From: Straminergon stramineum
Taxonomy: Eukaryota; Streptophyta; Bryopsida; Hypnales; Calliergonaceae
Length of the DNA stretch: 64,000 nucleotides
NCBI GenBank assembly: GCA_963920665.1
Contig: OY987265.1
Coordinates: 39,871,001 to 39,935,000, forward strand
Reading direction: 5' to 3'
The position numbers were made by a program, and so were the translations under genes. Below the pieces are notes generated by a model, which worked only from the letters and a program-made list of their open reading frames with translations, made no database searches and had not been told where the DNA came from. Numbering within the stretch: position 1 is the first letter of the stretch; the number at the start of each line of letters is the position of its first letter. This document shows positions 11,411-22,519 of this stretch, one piece after another.

Positions 11411-11827
11411 ACTGTTTTTTTGATTCAGTCATTCATCCACTTGAGAATGGCTGACCACAATTTCTGCAATTAGGAAACACCTAGAAAAGCGAAGGATTAG
11501 TTACTGTCAGCATTTGTTTTTGCAGCTAGATACATGCTGAAAACAATTCCACAAACTTTTGTAAGCCTGGTTTTATATTATGTGCATGAAATATCAACAG
11601 TCTAGCTTACAAATTTGCTACACCGAAGTTTGTCATATGTCATGATACTGGTAACTTCAAATCAGCAGACTAGGGTACCATGTAATGCACATACAGTAGA
11701 AGTCCGTGCTCACATACAATAACTAGAATTCTAACTTTGAACCTTTTAATATACTGATTGTGTGGGGTATATTGTATTATGGCAATTTTCCTATTGTATC
11801 CCTCTGCACCAATTTGTCATTATAGTG

Positions 11828-12004
11828 CATGTTATAAAAGGAATTTACACATGGTTATAACTTTGTACAAGGGAGGAATGTTTTTATCAATAATATTTGT
11901 GATGATTCTTCAACATGGATAGGAGTCAATTAAACATGTGAATATGTAAAAATATTCCTCCCTTGTAGAAAGTTATTATCCTTTGTCAATTCCTTTTGTA
12001 GCAT
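11828..12004. mobile_element. MITE family A, copy 2
   Basis: Best-preserved copy. The left arm of about 52 bases starts CATGTTATAAAAGGAATT and ends ACAAGGGAGGAAT; the right arm is its near complement, ending TTCCTTTTGTAGCATG. The spacer between the arms is about 75 bases. Confidence 0.8.
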
Positions 12005-12215
12005 GTACTAATAGGACAAATTTATGTAGCTATTGAATGGATTCTAAGAAAATGTAGAATTGTAGATATAAAAACCACATTTAACTTGTTGACGAATAGA
12101 ACAAGCAAAAGTTGTGACATTGAAATTCAAAGCTTTATTGGAAATGGAAGTAGCTTTGTAGGTGCTTGAGATATATTTGCACAAGTTTGGCGTTGGGAGT
12201 AGTATTAGCTAAGTG

Positions 12216-12688
12216 ATATACAATTTTCATGAGATATGATTTAATAGTTGTTTGATGTAAGTCATTTTCAAGTATTTTAAATTTACTTATTATACACAAA
12301 AACAAAATTGCACTTTATTGTAGACAAAAAGAAATTGCGGTTTGTTTGCAATCTTCTTCCAAACTAAATTTTTATACTCTAAAAAATATTGGCATCACCA
12401 CCAAAAAACCTCATCATTTTTTAGAACATGTTAGAAAGGTTGGAACAAATTCAAACAACTCTGTATTAACAACTTTGTGAAGGAACATCAATTCTCATGC
12501 ACTCAATCTACACATCTACGAAGGTAGAAAAAACAAATGGCATAGAACAAAAGGAGAAGCAACTCTTGAGTGCTAGAACATCAACAAGATGTCACAAAAC
12601 CAACAAAATGAACGAAAACGAACTACAAAGGTATATGCACTTCTAATTGTCACAAATTGCAACAAAGCATAGTTGCTATTGAATGCTA
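12216..12688. other. Intergenic DNA, no gene seen
   Basis: AT-rich at the left, then mixed composition from 12480. No recognisable feature. Confidence 0.5.
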
Positions 12689-13539
12689 GGTGATTGCAAG
12701 AAACACTTGTCCTATTTGTTGCGTTTTCAGTTTTTGCTGCATTAGTCCTATTAGTACTACGAGTCCTGCAAGTACTATGAAGGGTATGGGAGATGAAACG
12801 TAGACCGTTGATTGGAATCGAGATGAAACACTGGGAAGATGTGTGGCCGCATGGTAGTGGATGACAGTAGGAGATGTTAGGGAAGGCTGATGTTTTGGGA
12901 CAATCCCTGTCATCCACGTTGGCAAAATTGCAAGTGTAGTGGGCCCCGCCCAATACTAAGGAGTCCTACACTATACCCTGGACTACTATTTTCTGACAGT
13001 GTCTTCGATTTACCCCAGAAAATGAAGCTGGAACTTTCCCATTTTTGAAAAATAGTTAATGATTTTGGAAAAATAAATTTAAAAGTGGCCATTATTGCCA
13101 ACTGAGAGAAATACTGAATGGAGCAAGAAGAAATTGGAAAACATTTTGTATTACTTAGAAAATGTTGTGTCAACGTCACACACATTGGAGCAATGCCAAA
13201 GGCAATTGAAACATGATTTTGCAAATCCCTCTCCACAAAAGTTGTAATTCCACTACAGCAGCTCACTGTCTAGTTTTGATGATGTAATCCTTCAAAAAAG
13301 GTACTCGATAGTACTAAAAACTATCAAAACCGCAAATGTGACATGTAAATGAAATTCAATTTCACACCCTAAAATAATTTTGAAAAATTTAGATTAATTT
13401 GTGTTCATTCATCAGTGCTAGAAGAACCTACATTTTGAATTTCATGTTCATTCAATCATTTCTCCAATAGTTATGGCACAAAACAACCACTGCATTGAAA
13501 GTGTGACGCAAAATAGGACAGGTGTTTCTTGCAATCACC
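12689..13539. mobile_element. TIR family C element, copy 2
   Basis: Ends are GGTGATTGCAAGAAACACTT at the left and the complement of GGTGATTGCAAGAAACACCT at the right. The match continues for about 30 bases into GTCCTATTT. The interior is unique, contains a GC-rich patch near 12940 and no recognised protein. The 12573-13266 minus-strand frames cross the boundary and look like chance. No clear target duplication. Confidence 0.75.
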
Positions 13540-13630
13540 CTGCTGCAAGATTTTTTTCTATCAGGTCATTTGGTAAATGAAAAGGGATTTTAACGCAATT
13601 TGTGATATATTCTTTGGACAACATATGAAT

Positions 13631-13734
13631 AAGTTATGAATTTCTAAGCACTAGTGACAGATGTACTATAAATTGACATAAAACTTCAAAATTTATGGTA
13701 CACCTATCACTAGTGCTTAGAAAATTCATAGCTT
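13631..13734. repeat. Short hairpin
   Basis: Arms of about 35 bases around CTAAGCACTAGTGA and TCACTAGTGCTTAG, with a spacer of about 30 bases. It lies in the gap between two family C elements. It could be a small MITE core or a hairpin RNA; nothing decides. Confidence 0.6.
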
Positions 13735-13788
13735 CTAATGTTTAAGACTCAATTTATATTCATAAAATTAATGTCTAACTTCATTCTA

Positions 13789-14516
13789 GGGATCATTGCA
13801 AGAAACATCAGTCCTACTTTCTATCACAATGAGAGTGATCTTTTGTCATTTGCTATAACTTTGAAGCACAAGTCCAATGAACATGAAATTTTGATTAAAC
13901 ATGTCTAACTTGATGTTAATCAGATCCCTTACTTTTTTAGAAATAAAAAAAATTGTTTATTTTTAAAAACCATTTTTGTTAATTTGTTACAAAGTGTAGT
14001 TTAGGGTTTTTTACTACGTTAGGAGTTCACAAATTTAATGATCTAGAGTTGAAACTTTCATGGTCTATTTGCATAGTAGAAAAGCCTATATCTACCAAAG
14101 GAAATTTGAAAATATATTATGTTATGTTCACCACATAAGTACAACCAACAATCCCATTGCGTGCAATTTTTGAACATTGAAAATGGTTCTAAGATTATTC
14201 TTTTGGTGAAATCTCATCACCATCAACTCTTTCCAAACGAAAAATGTTTAGTTTTTTCAAAATTGATTTTCCTCTTTTTTACAAATTAATCTATGAAAGT
14301 GCCAATTTTCATGAGATTTTGTACTTTTCTAGTTCTCCTACTTAGAGAATATTTCTATGCTTTTCCATCCTAGGGTATCTTTTTCTTCAAGGTTTAAACA
14401 TGAAACATATTTTTCCCATTAAATTTATTTTTTCTAATTATAAAGTACTCCCCCCCAAAAGTAGTGTCCTATGGAAAATTCTACAAAAACCGCACAATGT
14501 TTCTTGCAATGACCCC
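13789..14516. mobile_element. TIR family C element, copy 3
   Basis: Ends are GGGATCATTGCAAGAAACAT and the complement of GGGGTCATTGCAAGAAACAT. The internal sequence is related to one arm of the long foldback at 5506-6582: shared blocks include the CAATGAGAGTGA region near the left end and the CTCATCACCAT block near 14215. No coding frame. Confidence 0.75.
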
Positions 14517-14547
14517 TTGGGAAGAATCTAGATGTGATGGATTTCAA

Positions 14548-15118
14548 TTAACCCCTAAAGGTCCAAAGTCTTCTCCAAAATTGATGATTTGAGAAAAATC
14601 ATGTGAAATGCGATTAAAAGTATATTTCAGAATTGGTAGACAATTAAAAGTTGTAGATTGCAATTTTTCGATTCCATTTATACAAATAGATTCACCAATG
14701 CTATCACTAATATTGTTCTATAGATTTTGAAAGGGACATTTCAAAATTCCTTCCAAATTTGATTACAAGCAAAATATTATCATTTTTCGAGTAAATTTTT
14801 TAGAATGGATTTGAATTGAGTTTCTTTTGACATGGTGGTTTTTTGAAATTTTTGTGTGCTTCAAATCTAGACTTCATTTTTGCAAATCTAGTTTTGAACT
14901 TAAGTCAATGTAATTTTGGCTTGGTCAACCACTTGACATCCTTCGACATCATAATTTTAGAAAAATAGGACTTTAATAACGCCAAATCTAACCAGTCATT
15001 AGATAAGACAACAACTTCATAAAGTATCTCCACAAATTAGGATGACTTTCATCCAAGCAATAATGACGATGAAATTGGAGTTTCAATTTGTTCATCATTG
15101 AGAAAGTGAATGTCAGGA
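14548..15118 (+). mobile_element. TTAA-bounded element family T, copy 1 (right end lost)
   Basis: The left end reads TTAACCCCTAAAGGTCCAAA. The interior aligns with 27980-28557, 28900-29500 and the reverse complement of 35652-36226, all about 575-600 bases. The right end decays after AGAAAGTGAATGTCAGG, without the TTAA seen in the others. No coding frame. Confidence 0.75.
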
Positions 15119-15726
15119 TAAAATGGTAGCCCCTATGACCAAGGTACCCATGACCGAGGTAGTCACCAAAACCCGGGTAACCTTCATGACCAAGATGATG
15201 TGGAATATTCTACATCCAATAGTACTTCATCAATACCTAAGTGGCTAGGTAGAGGTTCAATGTGATGAACAAGGTGCATAAAAAAAAAGGTAGTGGGCAT
15301 GAAGGCTACTAAATGTTATGTGTGATGTATGCATTGCAAATGAAATGTCAATTCAAGCATCCATATATTTCATGATATTAACAAATCGATATCAAGTCTG
15401 GTGCCTCAAAACTTAAATGAAAACCAACCTAATCATAGAACTTGAGCAATTCAATGTCACAACTTTCACTCAAGTAGAGAAAGGCTCAAAATGACACTAA
15501 ATGGATTGCACATGATTGATATTTGTACTCAACACCATAATTATATGTCATTCAAAGCTTTGATTCCTTCATTGTGGGGCTATTTTTCTTCACCTTCCAC
15601 TAGTCTCTGGTGTTTTGAATGAGGGCACCAATATACCCAAAATTGATGTAACTCAAGGTATGCATAACTTTGTTAAGATGTTACTAGCGAGAGCCCTCAT
15701 CTTAGTGTTGATTGGACAATATAAAC
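15119..15726. other. Intergenic DNA, no gene seen
   Basis: Moderately AT-rich. Contains short tandem phrases such as GACCAAGGTACCCATGACCG, but no feature I can name. Confidence 0.5.
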
Positions 15727-15729
15727 ATG

Positions 15730-17161
15730 CACTATAAGAAACCCACGTTTTTTATGACATCAGACCAAAAACGTGGCATGTTTTTTCTAACATAAAGACA
15801 TTTGAGACTTTAAGGCAATGGATGGAAGAATTATGATGGACATCCCACACAACATGTGGTGTCACTACGAAAACGACATGATGCTACAGAAAAGGCATAT
15901 GTTTTGTGAGACATCCAATAAAATGTAGGCACCTTTTTTTGCGATGTCCCCCAAAACGTATTAGTGCCATGTTAGCAAGGATTCAAATTTTGACTTTGGG
16001 TAAATATGTAGAAGTTACTTAGGGCTAAGGTAAAAGGGTGACCAAATGTGAAAAAAATAGGGGAGGGACAATCTTATAGTATGTTTGTTTTTTTAAAAAT
16101 GTTGCAAGTTGAGGTGGCAATTGAGTGATGTGGAATGCAATGTGGATGATTTGGCATGCCACATCATCACATTTAAACACCATCTTAAAATTGTAACATT
16201 GTTTTTTTATGTCATTTGTGACATCAACTAAGATGTCAATAGAAATGTCTAGATGTTTTTTGTGACAACAACTAGGACGTCAACAAAAATGTCTAGATGT
16301 TTTTTGCAACATCAACTCAGACATCCAAATGTTTCTATTATGTCAATTGAGACAACACAATGTTTATTACAAGTCTTATGTATGAAATTCAACTTTTAAT
16401 AAAAATTTACATATTTACATATCCCATATGGTTTGTCTTCCTCCTACCACCCCACTTCTATATATACCTTATCTTCTCATATTAACATACTCACAATAAG
16501 TGGCATTTTTAGCCATGTGACATACCACATATGATATATTGTATATGGTGTACAATGTATGGTTTATTGCAAATGGCCTATTCTATATGGTATACTGTGT
16601 ATGGCATATGTTGAAGTGGACACTACAAAAAACATCTAGATGTCTCAATGGATGTTTCAAAAACTAAGACATGCACATCAGACACATTCTAGAAGATGTC
16701 ATTTGTGATATTTTCATGTCTCTGTGGATGTGCCATAGTACACAATGGATGCTACATGACGTTTGAAAAAATTAACCTCATATTGTTGACATTAGAAAAA
16801 ACATGTGCATGTCACAATGAAAATCCAAATTGACATGACCTAGGGCACAATACACCAATGACGTCAACAAGGGTTTGGATGAAAAAATTGATGACATGGC
16901 ACTTTTTGCTCAATCAATGTTGACATGGAGGGAAGGTGGCAGCCATGTGGAAACCTCTCATGACCTTTTCAAACCATGTTTTTTGTGACACCCTCAAAAA
17001 TTTGCTTGAAATCAGACCATATTTTTTGTAATTTTCTATGTTTTTTAGCTTGTCCATTATAACTCATTTTTTTGGACATCCATGTTGAGATGGCTAATGT
17101 CCAAAAAAACGTACCTACCACGTTATGAGCCTATCACGAAAAATGTAGGTTTCTTATAGTG
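15730..17161. mobile_element. Non-autonomous CACTA (EnSpm) element
   Basis: Begins CACTATAAGAAACCCACG and ends in the complement of CACTATAAGAAACCTACA. The terminal repeats agree at all but two of the first 23 bases. The trinucleotide ATG directly flanks both ends (15727-15729 and 17162-17164), the 3-bp target duplication expected for CACTA elements. The interior has many short subterminal-type repeats built around GACATC/GATGTC and ATGTCTAGATGTTTTTTG (16200-16380 and elsewhere). No transposase frame is present, so it would need a partner element to move. Confidence 0.92.
16200..16385. repeat. Tandem repeats inside the CACTA element
   Basis: Three imperfect copies of a unit of about 60 bases containing GACATCAACTAAGATGTCAA and AATGTCTAGATGTTTTTTG. 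Internal repeats of this kind are typical of CACTA elements and are thought to bind transposase. Confidence 0.7.
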
Positions 17162-17164
17162 ATG

Positions 17165-17960
17165 CATGGCATGATTTTGGATTCAAGCGATTTCCAGTTT
17201 GAAAATGATGTACAACACTATTTTATTTCACACATTAGATGTTTTGGGGGCTTACAGAAGACCACAAGTTCCCGGACTATGGGGAACATAGGAATTTTGC
17301 CACATATCCATTTGATGTGGTAAAGAGATAGCCACGTCGGATAATGTTTTTTCATTAATTTTTCAGAAGTTTTTTAAATTAATTTTTTATTTTGCACAAC
17401 AATGGCTGGTTTACAAATCTTGGGGCAAACCTAAAATAGTTTTCTAGAGGCCTAAAAAACATCTAATGAGTGTCAATCCGAGAGAAGCCTATATGCTAGG
17501 GAGCTATTAATGAAGTCATTAATGTCAAAGATAATATTCTTTGAGAGAGCCATAGAATTTTCACAAATGAACATGCCATACAAGCCCAAAAATTGAAATG
17601 ACAAACAATTTTGAAATCATATGCTCCTGGTTATTTATTCATAGGAAATGGAATTTAAATCATAACAAATTCATGTTCATGATCTTTATATTTTGCAAGA
17701 GTTATTTGTAGAATCGTTTTCCTCATTGTTGCACCATGCTAACAATGGCATGTAGATCCAAGTTCATGGGCATTATCAATGAATTATTTAAACCTTCACA
17801 TTGTGAGCCTATGTAAGTACTTGCTCAAAAAATAATTAATGACTACATTGCATCTTCAATAGCTAGATTCAAAATCACACATTATTATTACTTAGGTAGT
17901 TGTAGTTAGGTAGTATGGAAATATAAATTCTAAAAGTTAGTAGGTTTCCTAATTTATGGA
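17165..17960. other. 3' flank of the peroxidase gene
   Basis: No gene seen. It separates the CACTA element from the peroxidase stop codon and may include the peroxidase 3' UTR at its right end. Confidence 0.5.
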
Positions 17961-20797
17961 TTAGTTTCTAAAAGTGCAATTAGAACGAATTTGTCCATAT
18001 GGGAACAACATCACATTAATCTCACTCATCTTTGTAAAGGAAAGGGCAAAGTTTAATAGAAATGAAGAGTTAAAGAGTTCATTAGCAATGACATTGAGAG
18101 AGTCGCTCTTTAATGCATCATCTGAAGTAAAGAGAACCTTGCCGGCATAGATATTTTTGTAGTATTGGTTGTCAAATGTAGTTGGAGTGATCACATCCAT
18201 GTTTACAACATTGAGAGGGCTCCCTAGAGGGCATTGGACCTTGAGGTTGGCAGCGATAGCAGGGTCTAAAGCTGGATCAGTGCCAGATCCATTTCTAGTA
18301 AAATTGTATAATCGCTTCAAGAAGACAATACAATGAGCAACTCCAAAAGTATGGGCTCCTGAAAAATAGTGTAAATAATGTTACTATGATTTTAACTAGG
18401 GAAAAGCCAACCCATGTCAACTATTTTTTTATGTAGGAGGGGTAGAACTTTGGATGAATGTATCACACAATAAAACATCATTTGGAAATAAGGAACATAA
18501 TTTTTTTTTATAATGGCACAATTCATGGTGACGAAATTATGGAATTGAATTATACAAAGCTCTCAAATCTACCACTAATGTAAATTTCAGATTCCAAGTG
18601 CTTCCCACATGAGTGTCACAAATTTCCAAAATTAATAACGAATTGACTTTCACGCTTAGCATAGAGACACAAAAAGAGGTCATGTATAACCATTTCAATG
18701 AATTGCATACTAGAAGAGACCTCAGTATGTGAATTGAATAGTGGGTATCCAAAGATTTTCCTTATGATTTCTTCTAAAAGTTCATTAAAACAATCCCAAA
18801 CTGTCAGATAGTGTGGGGGCACTTCCTATTTTTTTGCATCACTATCAATTGATTGCTCATTTTTATTTACATTTCTTTCATATCAATTTGGTGAAATATT
18901 TGAGCATGTTGTTGCTTAGTACCTGAAAGGCTAACAAGGTCAAATGTGTTCAGGCCTTTTGCAGCAAAGTTGGCCACTAGCTGGTTATAATTCATGTCAG
19001 GACTAGGAAGGGATTGAACGGCCTCCGTTGCGAGAGAAACATTTCCATCACGCCTCCCATATCTCAGTGGCCACTGAGGTTTGAGGGCCTGCATCCATGG
19101 ACACCCATTCAACACAAATTAGAACTCGAATTAGTCATTCAAACTCAATTGCGACCATGTTCTTAGTGTGCATATTTTTCACACACAAGGGATTCAATAA
19201 GAACTGGTGGAGTTCATGGAGTTCATGGGTTTAGGACTTTAGACAGAAGTTTTGGGAAAACTTACACTGAACTTGCACACACAATTCCTCTCAAGGAGTA
19301 AAGTTCTCTCATAGAGGCGGCTCACGAGATTTCAAATGTCGCCATCCTATGCGTGACCACCATCGTAAACGCTGTTACTAACTAGTCATGGGAAAGCTCC
19401 TGTTTTCCACGTCAAGCGGAAAACAGGAAAAATGCAAGAAAAGAGGTAGACCTCACTGGAGTCAAAGAGCCAATGAATTGAACTGTAGAATTCTATCCAA
19501 TACAACACTCATCCAAATACAGTATCAGTGGAAATATATAGAATATGAATATATATATATATAAATATATCCTCTAGTTTCTACTTCAAACAATCGTGAA
19601 TTTTAGAGAAATAGAAGACCGAATTATATTGCTTGCACGCCTCGAGTGACAAGAGGAACTGTGCTTACCGTAAGTCTCTGCGCTGCCAGGGCAACCTCTT
19701 GGAGAATGTCGGCACATGAAAATACTCCTGGGCAGACAAGCTCCAATGCAGTTTTGACGGCATCAATGACTTCGAACCCTCTCAGGGAAAGGTTCACACT
19801 TGCATCCCTCTCGGCTAGTGCATTACCTGGTGTAGAATTTAGCAGAACGGAGGCATCACACCCCTGCATCCAAAATGAAAACAAGAAAACTGTCTTAGGT
19901 CAAACGCAAATTATATCAATTTATCAATGAATTGCAGCTCAAGTTCCTTCCACTTCTGAATTTCCACATGCAGCGGCCTAACTTTCATTCTCCCACTGAG
20001 AAACAGTTCAATTGCTGAGCAGCAATAAATATAATTTACTTCCTCAGGTTTGTGGAAAGGCTTACTTCAACAAAGCAGTCGTGAAACGCCATCCTACACA
20101 TAAATTGCAATGAAAATACTTCAGATATCATGTGTATGACTTTGAAAACAAGTGTGCATGCGTGGTCAACTGCCTATCTAGAAACTAAATGGAATTCAAG
20201 GACTCAGTTCACCTGCCAAGTTTTAATTGCTTCTACACATCGGAGTTAATAAATCCATGTTCGACTTATCAGAAGAGGTCCATTATTTTCCTGTTTTATA
20301 GAACTTTCATGGATTGGTGTGATCATAAATTTACGGCTACGTAGGTATATACTACACAAGCTCCATATCTAACCAACGGACAAAACAATACCTAAGTATG
20401 CGTTTCACGAATTTTTTTTACCACAAGCAAAGACTAGAGTGGAAACAGAATGTATAGATTGGCAGTACAAATGAGGCCTGTTGTGCACACACCTCATCAA
20501 GGCAGGAGCAAGGCCCGGATCAGCAGTAATTCTGGGTGCCACAACAGCATTAGTAAGATCTTGAAACTTCAAAGTAGCCGTCAGAGTGCCAAAGCCGGGG
20601 CATAGGCCGTTGTAGTAAAACAAGCTGAGATGACTGCCTGGCGTGGCGCCATTCACCAGCACCAGGCCTGTTGACAGCATGAGAAAGGCCATCGCCATGT
20701 TCACGAGTTTCCCTGTACTAGGCATGAATTGTTGGATCTTACGCACATGACGGTGAAGCTGTTGTACGAAAGCTGTTGGCAACAACATCTTATCCAT
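17961..20797 (-). CDS. Class III secretory peroxidase, five exons
   Basis: Secreted plant haem peroxidase, which oxidises phenolics with H2O2 in the cell wall or vacuole. Exons on the minus strand: 20797-20493, 20093-20066 (only 28 bases), 19863-19669, 19088-18923, 18358-17961. All introns are GT/AG and the joined frame is 363 residues without a break. The spliced product has the distal site [18 protein letters not shown], the [11 protein letters not shown] helix, the RYGRRDG block, the proximal haem site [11 protein letters not shown], and [10 protein letters not shown]. An inner start at 20725 gives [20 protein letters not shown], a better secretion signal, and a 339-residue precursor; I think this is the real start. 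The segment before RYGRRDG (ALKPQWPL) differs from the usual GGPxWxVPL. The haem and catalytic residues are present, so it is probably active. Confidence 0.9.
19545..19570. repeat. (AT)n tract in a peroxidase intron
   Basis: A short run of TA/AT dinucleotides with one interruption, inside the intron between exons 3 and 4 of the peroxidase gene. Confidence 0.8.
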
Positions 20798-22519
20798 TGC
20801 AGTTTTCCAAACTAGAGATGGGCGCGAGTCATGGACTATCTATCTCGATCGCGGCAAGCTTGCAGGCTTGAATCTTTTCAAAGAATTGAAGCCTGCAAAA
20901 TAAATACCAAGTCATTCGAAGCACTATGGTATCGCAGTACTAAATAGTAGTGTACACTAACTCCAACAAAATGAAGACATTCAATCTGATAATAAAGACA
21001 TTTGCTGAATGCAGGAAAAAAAGGAATTGATGAAAGTGCCTGTAAGATGGTTTTGCAAAGCACGAGCAGCTGGGCTGAGGATGAATCTGCTAAGGTCAAG
21101 AGCATAATTTGGGTTTCAACTCAGTATATCTCTGAAGGAGGCTACTGATCCACCATGCGCTTGAAACTCACAACTGATTGAGATGGCATTCTGTGAGCTA
21201 GTGCCACTAGTTATACTTTACTCCATATGGACGTGGACCGAAATTAAGCTGCGTCATGCACTACCATATCCTTTGGCTCGTACACCCCTAGCAGTAATTC
21301 AAACTTGAGATAGGTTTGAGATCGTGTTTGGAAAAGTACAAATAGGATTGACTTTGGGAGGGTTTAACTTGGTTAGCAAGACTTATTTGTCGGAGGGTAG
21401 TGCCCATGATCCCGGCCCATGATCGGGCACAACATTACATTTTGAAGCATCTGGCAGCGTTGACGTACCTCCGCTAGCTGGTGCAAGACGTACATTCTAT
21501 TTCGTTAAGTTGGCACGATTCCGGTGCCACATTGTGACAAATGTGTACATAATTGTATACAATCTAGTACTAGTATGGATTCTTCAAAATTTGCGTTGTG
21601 GAAGAGTCAAGGTAATTGGAATACCACCAATTTAAAGAAATTGCAATTTGGTGCAAGTGGGTTCTGACACAGGTTTCAGCCTCCTCGGCAGCGTTGATTT
21701 CCTTGTACCTGCACATAGAAGATTTCCTCTTTGGTGCATGCACATTGTCTGTTAAAGAACGATCAATGTATCTAAAGAGTTCCCAAAAAAAACCCAGATC
21801 TCTGCCAGGATTTGCATGAACTGATTTTTAATTAATTTCATACTATTGTAAGAAGATAATTGTGTTACACATAACAAGGCAACCTCGTGACCTTCCTAAA
21901 TACTTCCTTCTAAAATGGACATTTAAATGTAGTGAAAAGAAGGATGCAAAATGGATGAATCCTCGAGAGAAGATTTGATTAGTTCTTCTTCGATCAGCTT
22001 CCCTTCACATTTGGTTATAATTGCCTTCACGTATTGTCTTTTAAAACACTTCCCGAGTCTTAGTTTACTGTTTGAATGGTTAGTTGATTCAGACATTGAC
22101 GGAGCTTAATTACTGTGACTGTTATGTGAACTGTGTTGATATGTTAGTATCAGATCAAGTTTGATATCCAAAGAACTCTAGATTTAGAGTGTGAGACGAT
22201 ACGTAAGGCTTGTGACTCACAGAGCTTGCGATTGAAGTATTGAGAGCAGCAGCTCAATTAGGAGAGGAGACTGTGCAAATGTGCGTGACTGACAAGTTGC
22301 TACGCGGGGAAAGCAATAATTTCGATGTAGTTGAACGCCGATTTCGATGTAAATTGGCGTCTTCCACAACTTTGGAAATTTCAGGACAATCGTGATTCTA
22401 TACCTGTCCGAATTTGTAGAGCTTTGTATGGATTTGGGTCACAATTTTTGGCAACGGAATTGCGCCAGTTGACGATTTTGGCAGCTCTCCTACTGCCGGA
22501 ATGGAGAAGCACTATTGCA
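20798..22519. other. Peroxidase upstream region and intergenic DNA
   Basis: The part next to 20797 should contain the peroxidase promoter and 5' UTR; no specific motif could be fixed. The remainder up to the BTB copy 3 unit has only short chance frames. Confidence 0.45.

Larger units (their letters stand above)
9885..12215 (+). repeat. Segmental duplication unit, copy 2
   Basis: The most complete unit: promoter, BTB gene, 3' flank and MITE A. Its upstream part from about 9885 to 9990 (CTTCCAAGTCTAAGCTATTG and on) also matches the reverse complement of 24300-24400, showing that the duplication carried about 800 bases of upstream DNA. Confidence 0.85.
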
